From: Bacteroidales bacterium UBA1215
GTDB taxonomy: Bacteria > Bacteroidota > Bacteroidia > Bacteroidales > WCHB1-69
DNA: 60,212 bases
Assembly: GCA_002309475.1 (NCBI GenBank)
Contig: DBXJ01000077.1
Coordinates: 3,471 to 63,682 of the forward strand
Direction of reading: 5' to 3'
The translations under genes and the position numbers were made by a program. Shown in pieces: positions 27,101 through 34,997 of the stretch. The notes beneath the pieces were generated by a model. The model ran no database searches. It was not told the origin of the DNA and worked only from the letters and a program-made list of their open reading frames with translations. Position 1 is the first letter of the stretch, and every line of letters starts with the position of its first letter.

Positions 27101-27557
27101 TAAAAGTGATATAAGGATCTGACAAATCGACCCAATAGCCCATTTTGCGGGTAAGGTCGTCCCACAAATCTTTGTATTGCATCACCTCGCTACGGCAAGC
27201 CTTGTTATAGTCGTCAACAGATATTTTTTTCCCGATATCTTCTTTGGTGATACCCAGTTTTTTCTCTACACCCAACTCTACCGGCAAGCCGTGTGTATCC
27301 CAGCCGGCTTTACGTTTTACATAGTATCCTTTTTGCGTTTTGTAACGGCAAAAAATATCTTTAATGGTACGAGCCATCACATGATGAATACCCGGCTGTC
27401 CGTTGGCAGAAGGAGGTCCTTCGTAGAAAACAAAATTAGGTTGTCCTTCCCGAATACGCATACTTTCCTCAAAAGTATGGTTTTCCTGCCATTGTGCCGA
27501 TATTTCCTTTGCTAACTGCGTTAAATCTAATTTCTCGTACTCTTTATATTTATTCAT
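24144..27557 (-). CDS. ileS: Isoleucyl-tRNA synthetase
   Basis: 1137 residues, the long form usual in Bacteroidetes. The class I HIGH motif reads GIHHVMAR, KMSKR is intact (KMSKRLGNAVNPF), and the CP1 editing domain shows AWTTTPWTLPSNTALAVGP. WFDSGAMPYAQYHYP and the anticodon-binding region with LRKRNNLRVRQPL follow. It attaches isoleucine to tRNA-Ile and edits valine. A -7 box TATCTTTG stands 43 bases upstream. The VWA-like membrane protein gene is next in the operon. Confidence 0.97.
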   Translation of the reverse strand: MNKYKEYEKLDLTQLAKEISAQWQENHTFEESMRIREGQPNFVFYEGPPSANGQPGIHHVMARTIKDIFCRYKTQKGYYVKRKAGWDTHGLPVELGVEKKLGITKEDIGKKISVDDYNKACRSEVMQYKDLWDDLTRKMGYWVDLSDPYITFKNEYIETLWYLLSKIYEKGLLYKGYTIQPYSPAAGTGLSSHELNMPGCYRDVKDTTCVAQFHVKPAQKMAFPVEIDGKNTIPDNLYFIAWTTTPWTLPSNTALAVGPNIDYLLVKTFNPYSGMPVYLVLAEALLHAHFPEKNAELKMEDYHQGDKNIPYQVLATCKGKQLIGIEYEQLVPWVNPGEGAFRVIGGDYVTTEDGTGIVHIAPTFGADDDRVAKLAGVPPLFLIDKDGKRQPMVDKTGKFMLLSDMDADFVNKCVNVDAYKEYEGRFVKNAYDPNLTDKDTTLDVDLCVMLKLQNKVFKIEKHTHNYPHCWRTDKPILYYPLDSWFIRTTAVKDRMIALNKTIQWKPEATGSGRFGNWLENLVDWNLSRSRFWGTPLPIWRTEDGDEEICIGSVEQLRQEIDKAIKAGFMTENPYQSTNYDDFDLHRPYIDNVFLVSPSGKKMTRETDLVDVWFDSGAMPYAQYHYPFNSIKDSFPADFIAEGVDQTRGWFFTLHAIATMIDDTVSYKTVISNGLVLDKNGNKMSKRLGNAVNPFTTLEQYGPDATRWYMITNAQPWDNLKFDIDGIDEVRRKFFGTLYNTYGFFALYANIDGFAYKEADIAIQDRPEIDRWILSELNTLVKTVDSSFADYEPTKAGRAIQVFVDECLSNWYVRLCRRRFWKGDYSNDKISAYQTLYTCLETLAQLIAPIAPFFADRLFNDLNQVSGRYAANSVHLVDFPKVQEAYIDKSLEERMQLARQISSMVLSLRKRNNLRVRQPLAKIVIPAHSDHFIEQVSKVKHLILSEVNVKEIEFLSADNDVLVKTIKPNFKTLGPKYGKIMKSIATRVASFSQKEIAEIELNGEYHVEIEGQDVVLTTADVEIFTQDIPGWVVANENSLTVALDITVTTELQEEGLAREIVNRIQNYRKDNHFDVMDKIVVTISHADALQGVIARFTNYICSETLATELTMVPQIVDQDKFHVELIENLEVDMLIRKA

Positions 27558-27600
27558 TGCTAACTGAATATGTATTGTGTTTACAAAATTTTCAAAATTG

Positions 27601-27608
27601 CAAAGATA
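27601..27608 (-). promoter_or_regulatory. -7 promoter box for ileS
   Basis: TATCTTTG on the minus strand, 43 bases before the ileS start codon. It lies in the 314-base divergent gap that also holds the duplicated lipoprotein promoter. Confidence 0.55.
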
Positions 27609-27635
27609 ACACTTTTTTTTGGAAAAAATGCTTTT

Positions 27636-27755
27636 TTTTATTGATTATATAGATTCTACATAGATTCAACAAGCAATTTTTATGGTTTTTTTTTCAAAAA
27701 AAAATTTTTCATTATAAATCTGTTTTATATAATTTTTTTTTGTATATTTGCGAAT
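27636..27755 (+). promoter_or_regulatory. Duplicated promoter region, copy 2
   Basis: It ends in -7 box TATATTTG (27743-27750) with TCTG 20 bases upstream, exactly as in copy 1 near 8.0 kb. It carries an extra internal duplication ATAGATTC..ATAGATTC absent from copy 1. The match covers the core promoter and about 80 bases above it but stops soon after the -7 box, so the two leaders differ. Confidence 0.7.
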
Positions 27756-27871
27756 TGAAAATTGATACATTTTTTTAATTTGATAGTTGTGAATGCAAGC
27801 ATGGCTGTCATTTACTGAAACGGACTAAACAAATTGAATAAAAAATTAAATTATTAACATAAATTTTAGCT

Positions 27872-28135
27872 ATGAAAAGAATTTTGATAGTAGCAGCAGT
27901 AGCTGCATGGGTAGCAGGCGTGGCCTTGACAGCTTGCAATACAAACAAAACAGCCGAAGAGACAAGCTCTAATGTCAACGGAATATGCGGTCATAGACCA
28001 CAAGACGTACATATCTATATTGAAGATGCAGACAGCGGAGTTGCCAATTTTACCGACAAAACCACAAATGAAACATGGAAAGGGTCGTTTGTAAAGGTTG
28101 ACAGCTTAACATGGGTTATACACTGTGACCAATAA
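27872..28135 (+). CDS. Very small lipoprotein, unknown function
   Basis: 87 residues. Lipoprotein signal with lipobox ALTAC (Cys at about residue 21), then a short mature part (NTNKTAEETSSNV) and VHIYIEDADSGVANFTDKTT, WKGSFVKVDSLTWVIH, with two further Cys residues. No family recognised. Real gene status is supported by the signal peptide, a matching promoter and a downstream terminator. Predicted leader of over 100 bases. It shares its promoter sequence with the 162-residue lipoprotein gene but not its protein sequence. Confidence 0.7.
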   Translation: MKRILIVAAVAAWVAGVALTACNTNKTAEETSSNVNGICGHRPQDVHIYIEDADSGVANFTDKTTNETWKGSFVKVDSLTWVIHCDQ

Positions 28136-28164
28136 GGTTAACCCTATCTTATAGAAAAAAATAA

Positions 28165-28195
28165 CAGCAATATCTTAGTAAATATTGCTGTTTTT
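28165..28195 (+). terminator. Terminator after the 87-residue lipoprotein gene
   Basis: Perfect 9-bp stem CAGCAATAT / ATATTGCTG, 8-base loop, then TTTTT. Confidence 0.8.
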
Positions 28196-28243
28196 ACTAT
28201 ACATACAAGAAAAGGATTGATTTTACAGAATAAATAAAATGAT

Positions 28244-29905
28244 ATGAAAAAGTATTTAATTTCCGTTTTATTAGTTCTTGGCAGTGCTCTTGCCATAGGA
28301 CAGCAACCCGCTTCTTTTAAGGTATGGAATTATACCATAGATTCCTTACCTGATGAACGGACCATGATGTTTGAATATTTTTCAAGAGTACAACATGATA
28401 TGCCTTTTTACACTTTTTTAGATATAGAACCCAAAGCAAGGCAGATAGGAGATACGCTATTCTATATTATTAAAGAAATGGCTGTCATATATGTTTACAA
28501 TACAATCTCCTATCAGGTAAGAGAAATACCCATGAAAGATAAAATGTACAATGGATTGATAGAATCCGTATATTATCATAATCATGATTCCATTTTCTTT
28601 TTTTTTGATCAAAGAAGAGTTCAAAATCCTCCTGAATTTATAACAGATAGAGGAAAAAAACTCTATGATATCATGCTGATGAACGGACAAGGAGATATTA
28701 TAGGGACCTATATGGTAAATCAACCATTTAAACAATATAGCAGAGATGTCAAAAACAATGTGTTGGGACTAAGTTCTTATGGAATTTGTTGTTCCCGTTT
28801 AAAAAATGATGAATTGTTAATTAAATTTTGGACAATACCTGAGTATTCTAATAAAGAATACGCAGCCTTTGACCCTCCTATAGCAGCCTTATACAATTTA
28901 AAAACAGGTAATTGTCGTATGCTCAATATTCATTATCCATCGGAATATTTTGGTAAAAAGTTTGGAAATAAAGATGATATTTATATAAATGATACTTATT
29001 GGATAATGGAAGGGAAACACAATGATTTGTTTATCTTTTTTGATTTTATACCCACCATTTATCACTATGATTTCCAAAAAGACACTATGACAGAATGGAA
29101 TTGTAGGTATGACAAGATGTTTATCACTGCCGATACCGCAAACATGGAATACGGGAAAATGGCATTAAAATACGATATTCCCCGCTGGTGCAGTGAGGAA
29201 CAATGCTATTTTAGAGAAATCTGGATAGTAGAATATAAAGATTATAAGCATGGAACATTAGTTACAGAAATTTTGGATTCCAACTTTAATCATTTGGCTT
29301 ATGCTATTGGAAAAGAATATAATAAACTTCCTTATACTATTGTAGGAATACCGGTTGTCAAATGCTCAAAAGACCAGCAATGGCATCAAATTCATTTCAA
29401 CAGAAAGCTCAAAAAGATTAAAATGTCAGATTTTGAAAAAAATATGGTAAAAAAGCCTGTTCCGCTAAAAGATACCATAGGAGTGGCAGAATATTTCCAC
29501 CGTTTGAACATTCCTGATAAAAGGTCGGTGGTGTTGATAGTAAACATGAAATATCCGTGCAGCACTTGTTATGATTTTATTTTCTACACTATGCAATATA
29601 ATAGGGAATCTTTTGAAAATAATCAGATTTATTGTATCAGCTATGATCCCAATGGAACTACTCTCATGGATTCTTATTTGGAAAAATATGGTTTGACAGA
29701 TTGTAAAAATATCATAAAAGACACCACCATGTTGGGCAGTGTCTATGGAGGATTCAATTATTGTTTTGGCAATTATCCGTATATATTGCTACAATATATG
29801 GATGACGGCAAATACACATTGGAGTTTCCGGAATTTCAAACACTGCATACAATGTGGGGACAACTGATAAAAAACCAAATAGAATGGAAACGTAAGGAAG
29901 AATAG
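28244..29905 (+). CDS. Large secreted protein with C-terminal CxxC, unknown function
   Basis: 553 residues with a signal peptide ending near AIGQQ. The central part is rich in Tyr, Phe and Asp with many short beta-strand-like stretches (FFDFIPTIYHYDFQKDTMTEW), which would fit a beta-propeller. The C-terminal 120 residues contain VLIVNMKYPCSTCYDFIFYTM, a CxxC placed after a beta strand as in thioredoxin-fold proteins, and a later YPYILLQYMDDGKY that resembles the cis-Pro strand region. I do not recognise the family. It follows a terminator, so it should have its own promoter, but no clear TAnnTTTG box was found. A short terminator closes it. Confidence 0.75.
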   Translation: MKKYLISVLLVLGSALAIGQQPASFKVWNYTIDSLPDERTMMFEYFSRVQHDMPFYTFLDIEPKARQIGDTLFYIIKEMAVIYVYNTISYQVREIPMKDKMYNGLIESVYYHNHDSIFFFFDQRRVQNPPEFITDRGKKLYDIMLMNGQGDIIGTYMVNQPFKQYSRDVKNNVLGLSSYGICCSRLKNDELLIKFWTIPEYSNKEYAAFDPPIAALYNLKTGNCRMLNIHYPSEYFGKKFGNKDDIYINDTYWIMEGKHNDLFIFFDFIPTIYHYDFQKDTMTEWNCRYDKMFITADTANMEYGKMALKYDIPRWCSEEQCYFREIWIVEYKDYKHGTLVTEILDSNFNHLAYAIGKEYNKLPYTIVGIPVVKCSKDQQWHQIHFNRKLKKIKMSDFEKNMVKKPVPLKDTIGVAEYFHRLNIPDKRSVVLIVNMKYPCSTCYDFIFYTMQYNRESFENNQIYCISYDPNGTTLMDSYLEKYGLTDCKNIIKDTTMLGSVYGGFNYCFGNYPYILLQYMDDGKYTLEFPEFQTLHTMWGQLIKNQIEWKRKEE

Positions 29906-29942
29906 TCTTTCTTAAAAACATACTTTTTCATAAACAAATACA

Positions 29943-29969
29943 GGGCAACACTGTTGCCCTTTTGTTTTT
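29943..29969 (+). terminator. Terminator after the 553-residue secreted protein gene
   Basis: GGGCAAC / GTTGCCC stem (7 bp, GC-rich) with a 3-base loop, then TTTTGTTTTT. Confidence 0.8.
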
Positions 29970-30002
29970 ATATAAGCCTATAAATAGTCTTATTCTGGAT
30001 TT

Positions 30003-30794
30003 TTACAGTTGGAAATTAATCGGTAAGCAGCGGAACAAAACAGGCACGGCTTTGCCCTTATGTTTTCCGGGTATCCATTTAGGCATGGCTTTTACCACTC
30101 GGACAGCTTCTTTGTCTAAATCTTCATCTACGGAATTTGCCACTTTTACGTTGGTGATGCTCCCATCGGCCTCCACTACAAAACTAACCACTACTTTACC
30201 TTCTACTTTTCTTTCAAAAGCACTTTTAGGATATACCAAATTTTCGTTCAAATATTGAATAAAAGCTTTTTTCCCGCCCGGAAATTCCGGTAACTGTTCC
30301 ACTTCTACAAATACTCTCTCATTTTCTTCTTGGATAGTATTGTTGCTTGACGAATCCGTTGTCGTAGAACTATCCCCAAACTCAAAACTTATAGGCACTC
30401 TATAATATTCACGTATAGCCTTGCCGTCTTGTTCTGCCGGTATCCACTTAGGCATGTTTTTTATCACTCTGACAACTTCTTCGTCCAAATCCTTATAAAG
30501 GGAACGAATCACTTCTACATTGGATATGCTGCCATCGGTTTCCACAACAAATTGAACCAACACTTTACCTTTAAATCTTCTTTCTTGAATAGTAGGAGGA
30601 TATACCAAATTTTCGCTCAAATATTGCATCAAAGCTTCATCTCCACCCGGAAATTTTGGAGGGATGACCGGATCAACAAACACTTCTTGAGTGGTATCTT
30701 TATCGGGAGAGTTGTTCAATGGGTTATTGTTTTGTGCATTTGCCAAAGAAACACACAACAAACAAATAATCATGTATAGCATAGTTTTTTTCAT
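30003..30794 (-). CDS. Secreted protein with two tandem TonB C-terminal domains
   Basis: 263 residues from the chosen ATG at 30794, which gives a good signal peptide (MKKTMLYMIICLLCVSLANAQ). A longer in-frame reading upstream has no signal and would cross the promoter. Two TonB_C domains follow at about residues 36-145 and 165-263. Each has FPGG, (S/N)ENLVYP, GKV.V.FVVE.DGSI.NV and (A/N)MPKWIPG/A. TonB normally transmits proton-motive energy to outer-membrane receptors from an inner-membrane anchor with a Pro-rich linker; both are missing here, so this may be a soluble periplasmic TonB-like protein. It is monocistronic and divergent from the rel operon. Confidence 0.85.
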   Translation of the reverse strand: MKKTMLYMIICLLCVSLANAQNNNPLNNSPDKDTTQEVFVDPVIPPKFPGGDEALMQYLSENLVYPPTIQERRFKGKVLVQFVVETDGSISNVEVIRSLYKDLDEEVVRVIKNMPKWIPAEQDGKAIREYYRVPISFEFGDSSTTTDSSSNNTIQEENERVFVEVEQLPEFPGGKKAFIQYLNENLVYPKSAFERKVEGKVVVSFVVEADGSITNVKVANSVDEDLDKEAVRVVKAMPKWIPGKHKGKAVPVLFRCLPINFQL

Positions 30795-30831
30795 AAAGCA
30801 TAAAAGTTTAAAATACAAAAAGAAATTTTTG

Positions 30832-30839
30832 CAAAGATA
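30832..30839 (-). promoter_or_regulatory. -7 promoter box for the double TonB-domain gene
   Basis: TATCTTTG on the minus strand, 38 bases before the chosen start. It supports that start against the longer reading, which would begin upstream of it. Confidence 0.55.
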
Positions 30840-30932
30840 GTAAAAATAATATGCATGATGGCAAAAAATCATATTTTTTTTTAGAAATACAAAAAAAATA
30901 CATAATCTATTGCCTATTTCAATTAAAAATAG

Positions 30933-30940
30933 TATCTTTG
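30933..30940 (+). promoter_or_regulatory. -7 promoter box for the rel operon
   Basis: TATCTTTG, with ATTG 20 bases upstream as -33 element, one of the best-spaced promoters of the window. Leader of about 70 bases before rel. Confidence 0.6.
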
Positions 30941-31017
30941 TTATTTGCAAATTTTCATTTTATAAAATTTGCATTATTTTGGTAATCAATAAGATAGAAA
31001 ATAAATCGTGCTAAATT

Positions 31018-33252
31018 ATGGAGAACAAATGCACAGAAGAGGAATTTAAACTCATCTTATCAAGGTATAGCGACATACAAAAGAAGTTGCGAGGCAAGGC
31101 TACACGGGAGCAGAAAGCGAATGTAAAAAAAGCTTTTCGTTTAGCCCTGTCGGCACATGAAAACATGCGGAGACGCAGCGGAGAACCCTACATCTTGCAT
31201 CCTTTGGAAGTAGCCAATATTATTTTAGACAACATGAATTTAGGCTCTACATCGGTAATATGTGCTTTGCTCCACGACACTGTGGAAGATACAGAATATA
31301 CACTGCAAGATATAGAAGGACTTTTTGGAGAAGAAATCGCCGCCATTATTGACGGACTGACCAAAATTGACGACATATCCGATACACAAGCTTCACAACA
31401 ATTTGAAACTTTCAAAAAGATTTTGCTGTCAATGAGCAAAGATCCGCGTGTGATACTCATCAAACTGGCGGATAGATTGCACAATATGCGTACATTAGAC
31501 GCTATGCCCGCCGACAAGCAAATGAAGATTGCCTCAGAAACGGTTTACATGTATGCCCCGCTCGCCCACCGCTTAGGATTCTACAATATTAAATCCGAAT
31601 TGGAGGATTTGGCTATGAAATACCAAGATCCGGGCAGCTACAACTATATTCTGGAACGGATAAAAGCCACCGAAAACGAGCGTGACATCTTTATCAAAGA
31701 CTTTATCCAACCCATAGAAAACCGCTTGATAGAAGCAGGCTTTAAATACGAAATTCTTGCCCGCACCAAGTCTATCTCTTCTATTTGGCAGAAAATGATC
31801 AAGAAGAAAATACCTTTTGAAGAAGTTTTTGATTTATTTGCCATTAGAATTATCATAGAAGCCGACGATGACTTGCAAAAATCAGCATGCTGGTCGGTAT
31901 ATTCTTTAGTAACCGATGTTTACAAACCCAATAATGACCGTTTGCGAGACTGGATATCCACTCCGAAATCCAATGGCTATCAATCTTTACACACCACTGT
32001 TATGAGCCATACCGGCAAGTGGGTGGAAGTACAAATTCGCACCCGCCAAATGGATGCCATTGCAGAAAACGGTTTTGCTTCACACTGGATTTACAAAGAA
32101 GACGGCAAACAAAACTACGAACAAGGCGTAGAATCATGGTTGGCGAGTGTGAAAGATATTTTGCAACACAGCGAAGGCAACACCGGCGAATTGATATCCA
32201 ACATGAAAATGAATCTTTACGAAAAAGAAATATATGTCTTCACTTCCAAAGGAGAAGAACGTGTATTGCCAAGAGAATCCACCGTGCTGGATTTTGCCTA
32301 CGACCTTTCAGAACAACTTGGCAATTGCTGCATTGGTGCAAAAGTCAATACCAAATTGATGCCTCCGTCCACCAAATTGAAAAACGGCGACCAAATAGAA
32401 ATCATCACTTCTCAAAAACAAGTGGTGCAAGAAAATTGGCTGACCTTTGTTGCCACCGCCAAAGCCACTGACTATATCACCAAAGTATTGGAACAACGCC
32501 GTGAAGACCAAATCAACGAAGGCAAACAAATGCTTCGAGACTATATGGCGAAAAACAATATAGACGTCACCAAACCCAACCGCGACAAATTAATGCTCTA
32601 TACCGGAGTAAAAGAAAAAAAAGAGCTTTATTTGGATGTCTATAAAAATAAAATCACGGAAATTACCGTAAAACAATGTTTTTCGAAAATGGGGTTTTTC
32701 TATAAAATAAAAAATTTGATTAAACCCGTTTTTACGAAACTAAAAGGCTTTAAAAATATTTTCACCGTTGACCACGCTCTTCGCAGAAGAGTTGACAACA
32801 ACCCCAAGGAATTGCTATTAGGAGAAAATGTCAGCGAAATCAAGCAGACGATTGCCACATGCTGCAATCCTGTAGCCGGCGACCCCATTATTGCCTTCTC
32901 TATCGACGACAAAGAAATAGTTGTCCATCGTGCCAACTGCAAAGAAGCCATTTCCATGTCTGCCCGCTATGGCAACAGAATTGTAAAAGCAAAATGGAGA
33001 CCCGACACCCAAAATGTGGAATTTCTTGCAGGCATTTCCATTCGTGGATTTGACTCCAAAGGATTGGTAAACAGTATTACCAGCATTATTTACCAAGATT
33101 TTAATGTCAATTGCCGCAGCATTCGCTTTGACAGCTCCGAAGGCATGTTTGAAGGAACTATCATTTTATACATTCAAAATGTTGACCACCTCAACAAACT
33201 AATGGACAGACTAAAAGTAATATCAGGAATAGAAAAAGTATCAAGAATATAA
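31018..33252 (+). CDS. rel: Bifunctional (p)ppGpp synthetase/hydrolase RelA/SpoT
   Basis: 744 residues. The hydrolase HD domain is intact: YILHPLEVA with H61 and ALLHDTVEDTE (H86, D87, E90, D91). The synthetase domain has IKLADRLHNMRTL, then FEEVFDLFAIRIII and RDWISTPKSNGYQSLHTT. TGS (YVFTSKGEERVLPRESTVLDFAYDL), zinc-finger-like CCNP and ACT (EFLAGISIRGFDSKGLVNSIT) domains complete the long Rel form. It makes and breaks the stringent-response alarmone, sensing uncharged tRNA on the ribosome. First gene of a five-gene operon. Confidence 0.95.
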   Translation: MENKCTEEEFKLILSRYSDIQKKLRGKATREQKANVKKAFRLALSAHENMRRRSGEPYILHPLEVANIILDNMNLGSTSVICALLHDTVEDTEYTLQDIEGLFGEEIAAIIDGLTKIDDISDTQASQQFETFKKILLSMSKDPRVILIKLADRLHNMRTLDAMPADKQMKIASETVYMYAPLAHRLGFYNIKSELEDLAMKYQDPGSYNYILERIKATENERDIFIKDFIQPIENRLIEAGFKYEILARTKSISSIWQKMIKKKIPFEEVFDLFAIRIIIEADDDLQKSACWSVYSLVTDVYKPNNDRLRDWISTPKSNGYQSLHTTVMSHTGKWVEVQIRTRQMDAIAENGFASHWIYKEDGKQNYEQGVESWLASVKDILQHSEGNTGELISNMKMNLYEKEIYVFTSKGEERVLPRESTVLDFAYDLSEQLGNCCIGAKVNTKLMPPSTKLKNGDQIEIITSQKQVVQENWLTFVATAKATDYITKVLEQRREDQINEGKQMLRDYMAKNNIDVTKPNRDKLMLYTGVKEKKELYLDVYKNKITEITVKQCFSKMGFFYKIKNLIKPVFTKLKGFKNIFTVDHALRRRVDNNPKELLLGENVSEIKQTIATCCNPVAGDPIIAFSIDDKEIVVHRANCKEAISMSARYGNRIVKAKWRPDTQNVEFLAGISIRGFDSKGLVNSITSIIYQDFNVNCRSIRFDSSEGMFEGTIILYIQNVDHLNKLMDRLKVISGIEKVSRI

Positions 33253-33255
33253 GTG

Positions 33256-34059
33256 ATGAAAAAAATATTATACCTCCTGCTGATTTTTATTTGTTTGCTA
33301 TCTGCTTGCAAAAACAAACAACAAACCGGCAACCAACAAGCGATTGCCGATACTATTGTTGTTCAGCAAGCCACCACACCTATTACCGTAGCAGCAAATA
33401 TAAAAAATTTTGACTATCAATGGTATAGCACACGGATGAATATCAATGTCAGCTATATTAATCCTAAAAAAGACCTTATTGCTATCAACGCATTTATTGT
33501 CAACAAAAAAGACAGCATCATTTTTATCAATATCAGCAAGTTTGCCATTGAGGGAGCCAGAATTGTTCTCACACCCGATTCGGTGAAATATGTCAATCAT
33601 TTAGACCAACAATATTATTGGGGCAGTTATGCATGGCTTAGCAAAAAGATGGGTTTTGAGATAAACTTTCAGACCATTCAAGCACTTCTAACCGCACAAG
33701 ACATCCCTGATTTTGAAAACAATTTCACCAAAGACAGCACAGCAGAAGGCATATTATACTATTCGCAAGTACGAAAAAACAACAACAATCAAATGCTCAT
33801 AGAAGAAAGCATTCTCACCGATACAAAATGCCATTTGTTGAAAAACGATATAAAAGACATCGCCACCTTCAACACTTTGCATATTGCTTATGGGCAATAT
33901 ACAAGCATAGAAAATCAAGATTGCTATCAAACGTTGAAAGTGGAAATTCCAACTATGAACATTTTATTAGACGGCGTACTCAAGTCAACCAAAATCAATG
34001 TTGAAGGACCGACAACAATACGTTTACCGCAAAAATATTCACCTTTGCAACTAAAATAA
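33256..34059 (+). CDS. DUF4292-like lipoprotein
   Basis: 267 residues from the ATG at 33256; the GTG one codon earlier is a less likely start. Lipoprotein signal MKKILYLLLIFICLLSAC. The mature part (NFDYQWYSTRMNINVSY, then DSIIFINISKFAIEGARIVLTPDSVKYVN) matches Bacteroidetes DUF4292 proteins, which have a LolA/LppX-like beta-sheet fold and may bind lipid; function unproven. It is 3 bases after rel and its stop overlaps queG by one base. Confidence 0.8.
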   Translation: MKKILYLLLIFICLLSACKNKQQTGNQQAIADTIVVQQATTPITVAANIKNFDYQWYSTRMNINVSYINPKKDLIAINAFIVNKKDSIIFINISKFAIEGARIVLTPDSVKYVNHLDQQYYWGSYAWLSKKMGFEINFQTIQALLTAQDIPDFENNFTKDSTAEGILYYSQVRKNNNNQMLIEESILTDTKCHLLKNDIKDIATFNTLHIAYGQYTSIENQDCYQTLKVEIPTMNILLDGVLKSTKINVEGPTTIRLPQKYSPLQLK

Positions 34060-34985
34060 TGAACACTATTGTCAACGATATCAAACAAAAGGCTCTCTCA
34101 CTCGGATTTTCCGCTTGTGGCATCACCGATTGCGCCCCTATTGACGAAAAGGTGACCGAGGCCTTCGACAGTCGCTTGACACTACACAACAACACTTGTC
34201 TGCCCTATTTGAACAACTACAAGGAAAAACGTTTTCATCCACAACAGTTGATGCCGGAGGCAAAAAGTATCATTATTGTTTTGGCCAACTATCACCAAAG
34301 CAATACACAAAAAAGCCGCTATAAATTTGCACAATACGCTTTGGGTAACGACTATCATACTATCATCAAAACCAAATTGAAAGCCCTGCAAACATATATT
34401 GAAGAAATTGAGCCAAAGAGTGTAAACCGATATTTTGTAGATTCTGCTCCGGTAATGGAAAAATACCTTGCCACCCGAGCCGGATTAGGTTGGATAGGTA
34501 AAAATTCACTCCTCAATACGGAAAACGGCAGTTTTCAATTCATTGGTAGCATTTTCACCTCTTTGGCATTGCCTATTGATGAACCATTTGCAAAAAATCC
34601 ATGTAAAAATTGCCATCTTTGCATGTCAGCCTGCCCCACAGGGGCTATTGTGGAAGATTGTCATATTGACACAGAAAAATGTTTTTCGTATCAAAGTATT
34701 GAAAACAAAGGAGATATAGACAATACTTTAGATTTTTCCACAGAATATGTTTATGGTTGCGACCTTTGCCAGATTGCTTGTCCGTACAATCAACACATAC
34801 CCAGCACAACTTGGGTGGAAATGCAGAGCAATCCGAAAATCATAGAAAAAACCGATGCAGACTGGGAAGAGTTGACAGAAGAAGAATTTTTAACCACATT
34901 TCACCATTCTGCTGTCAAAAGAATAGGATACAATAAATTGAAAAACAATATATTATATATTAAAAATAGAATCAATAACCATTAA
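34059..34985 (+). CDS. queG: Epoxyqueuosine reductase
   Basis: 308 residues, the short form without the C-terminal HEAT repeats. Conserved elements: AKSIIIVLANYHQ, DSAPVMEKYLATRAGLGWIGKNSLL (cobalamin-binding region with Asp), and two 4Fe-4S motifs CKNCHLCMSACPTGAI and CDLCQIACPYN. QueG reduces epoxyqueuosine to queuosine at tRNA position 34 using cobalamin. Start overlaps the preceding stop by one base (TAATG). Confidence 0.93.
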   Translation: MNTIVNDIKQKALSLGFSACGITDCAPIDEKVTEAFDSRLTLHNNTCLPYLNNYKEKRFHPQQLMPEAKSIIIVLANYHQSNTQKSRYKFAQYALGNDYHTIIKTKLKALQTYIEEIEPKSVNRYFVDSAPVMEKYLATRAGLGWIGKNSLLNTENGSFQFIGSIFTSLALPIDEPFAKNPCKNCHLCMSACPTGAIVEDCHIDTEKCFSYQSIENKGDIDNTLDFSTEYVYGCDLCQIACPYNQHIPSTTWVEMQSNPKIIEKTDADWEELTEEEFLTTFHHSAVKRIGYNKLKNNILYIKNRINNH

Positions 34986-34997
34986 AAATACATCAAA

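Noticed and set aside
30795..30950. N-terminal extension of the TonB-domain gene
   Set aside because: It would cross the -7 box TATCTTTG, lacks a signal peptide and is dominated by Phe/Tyr/Leu/Lys.
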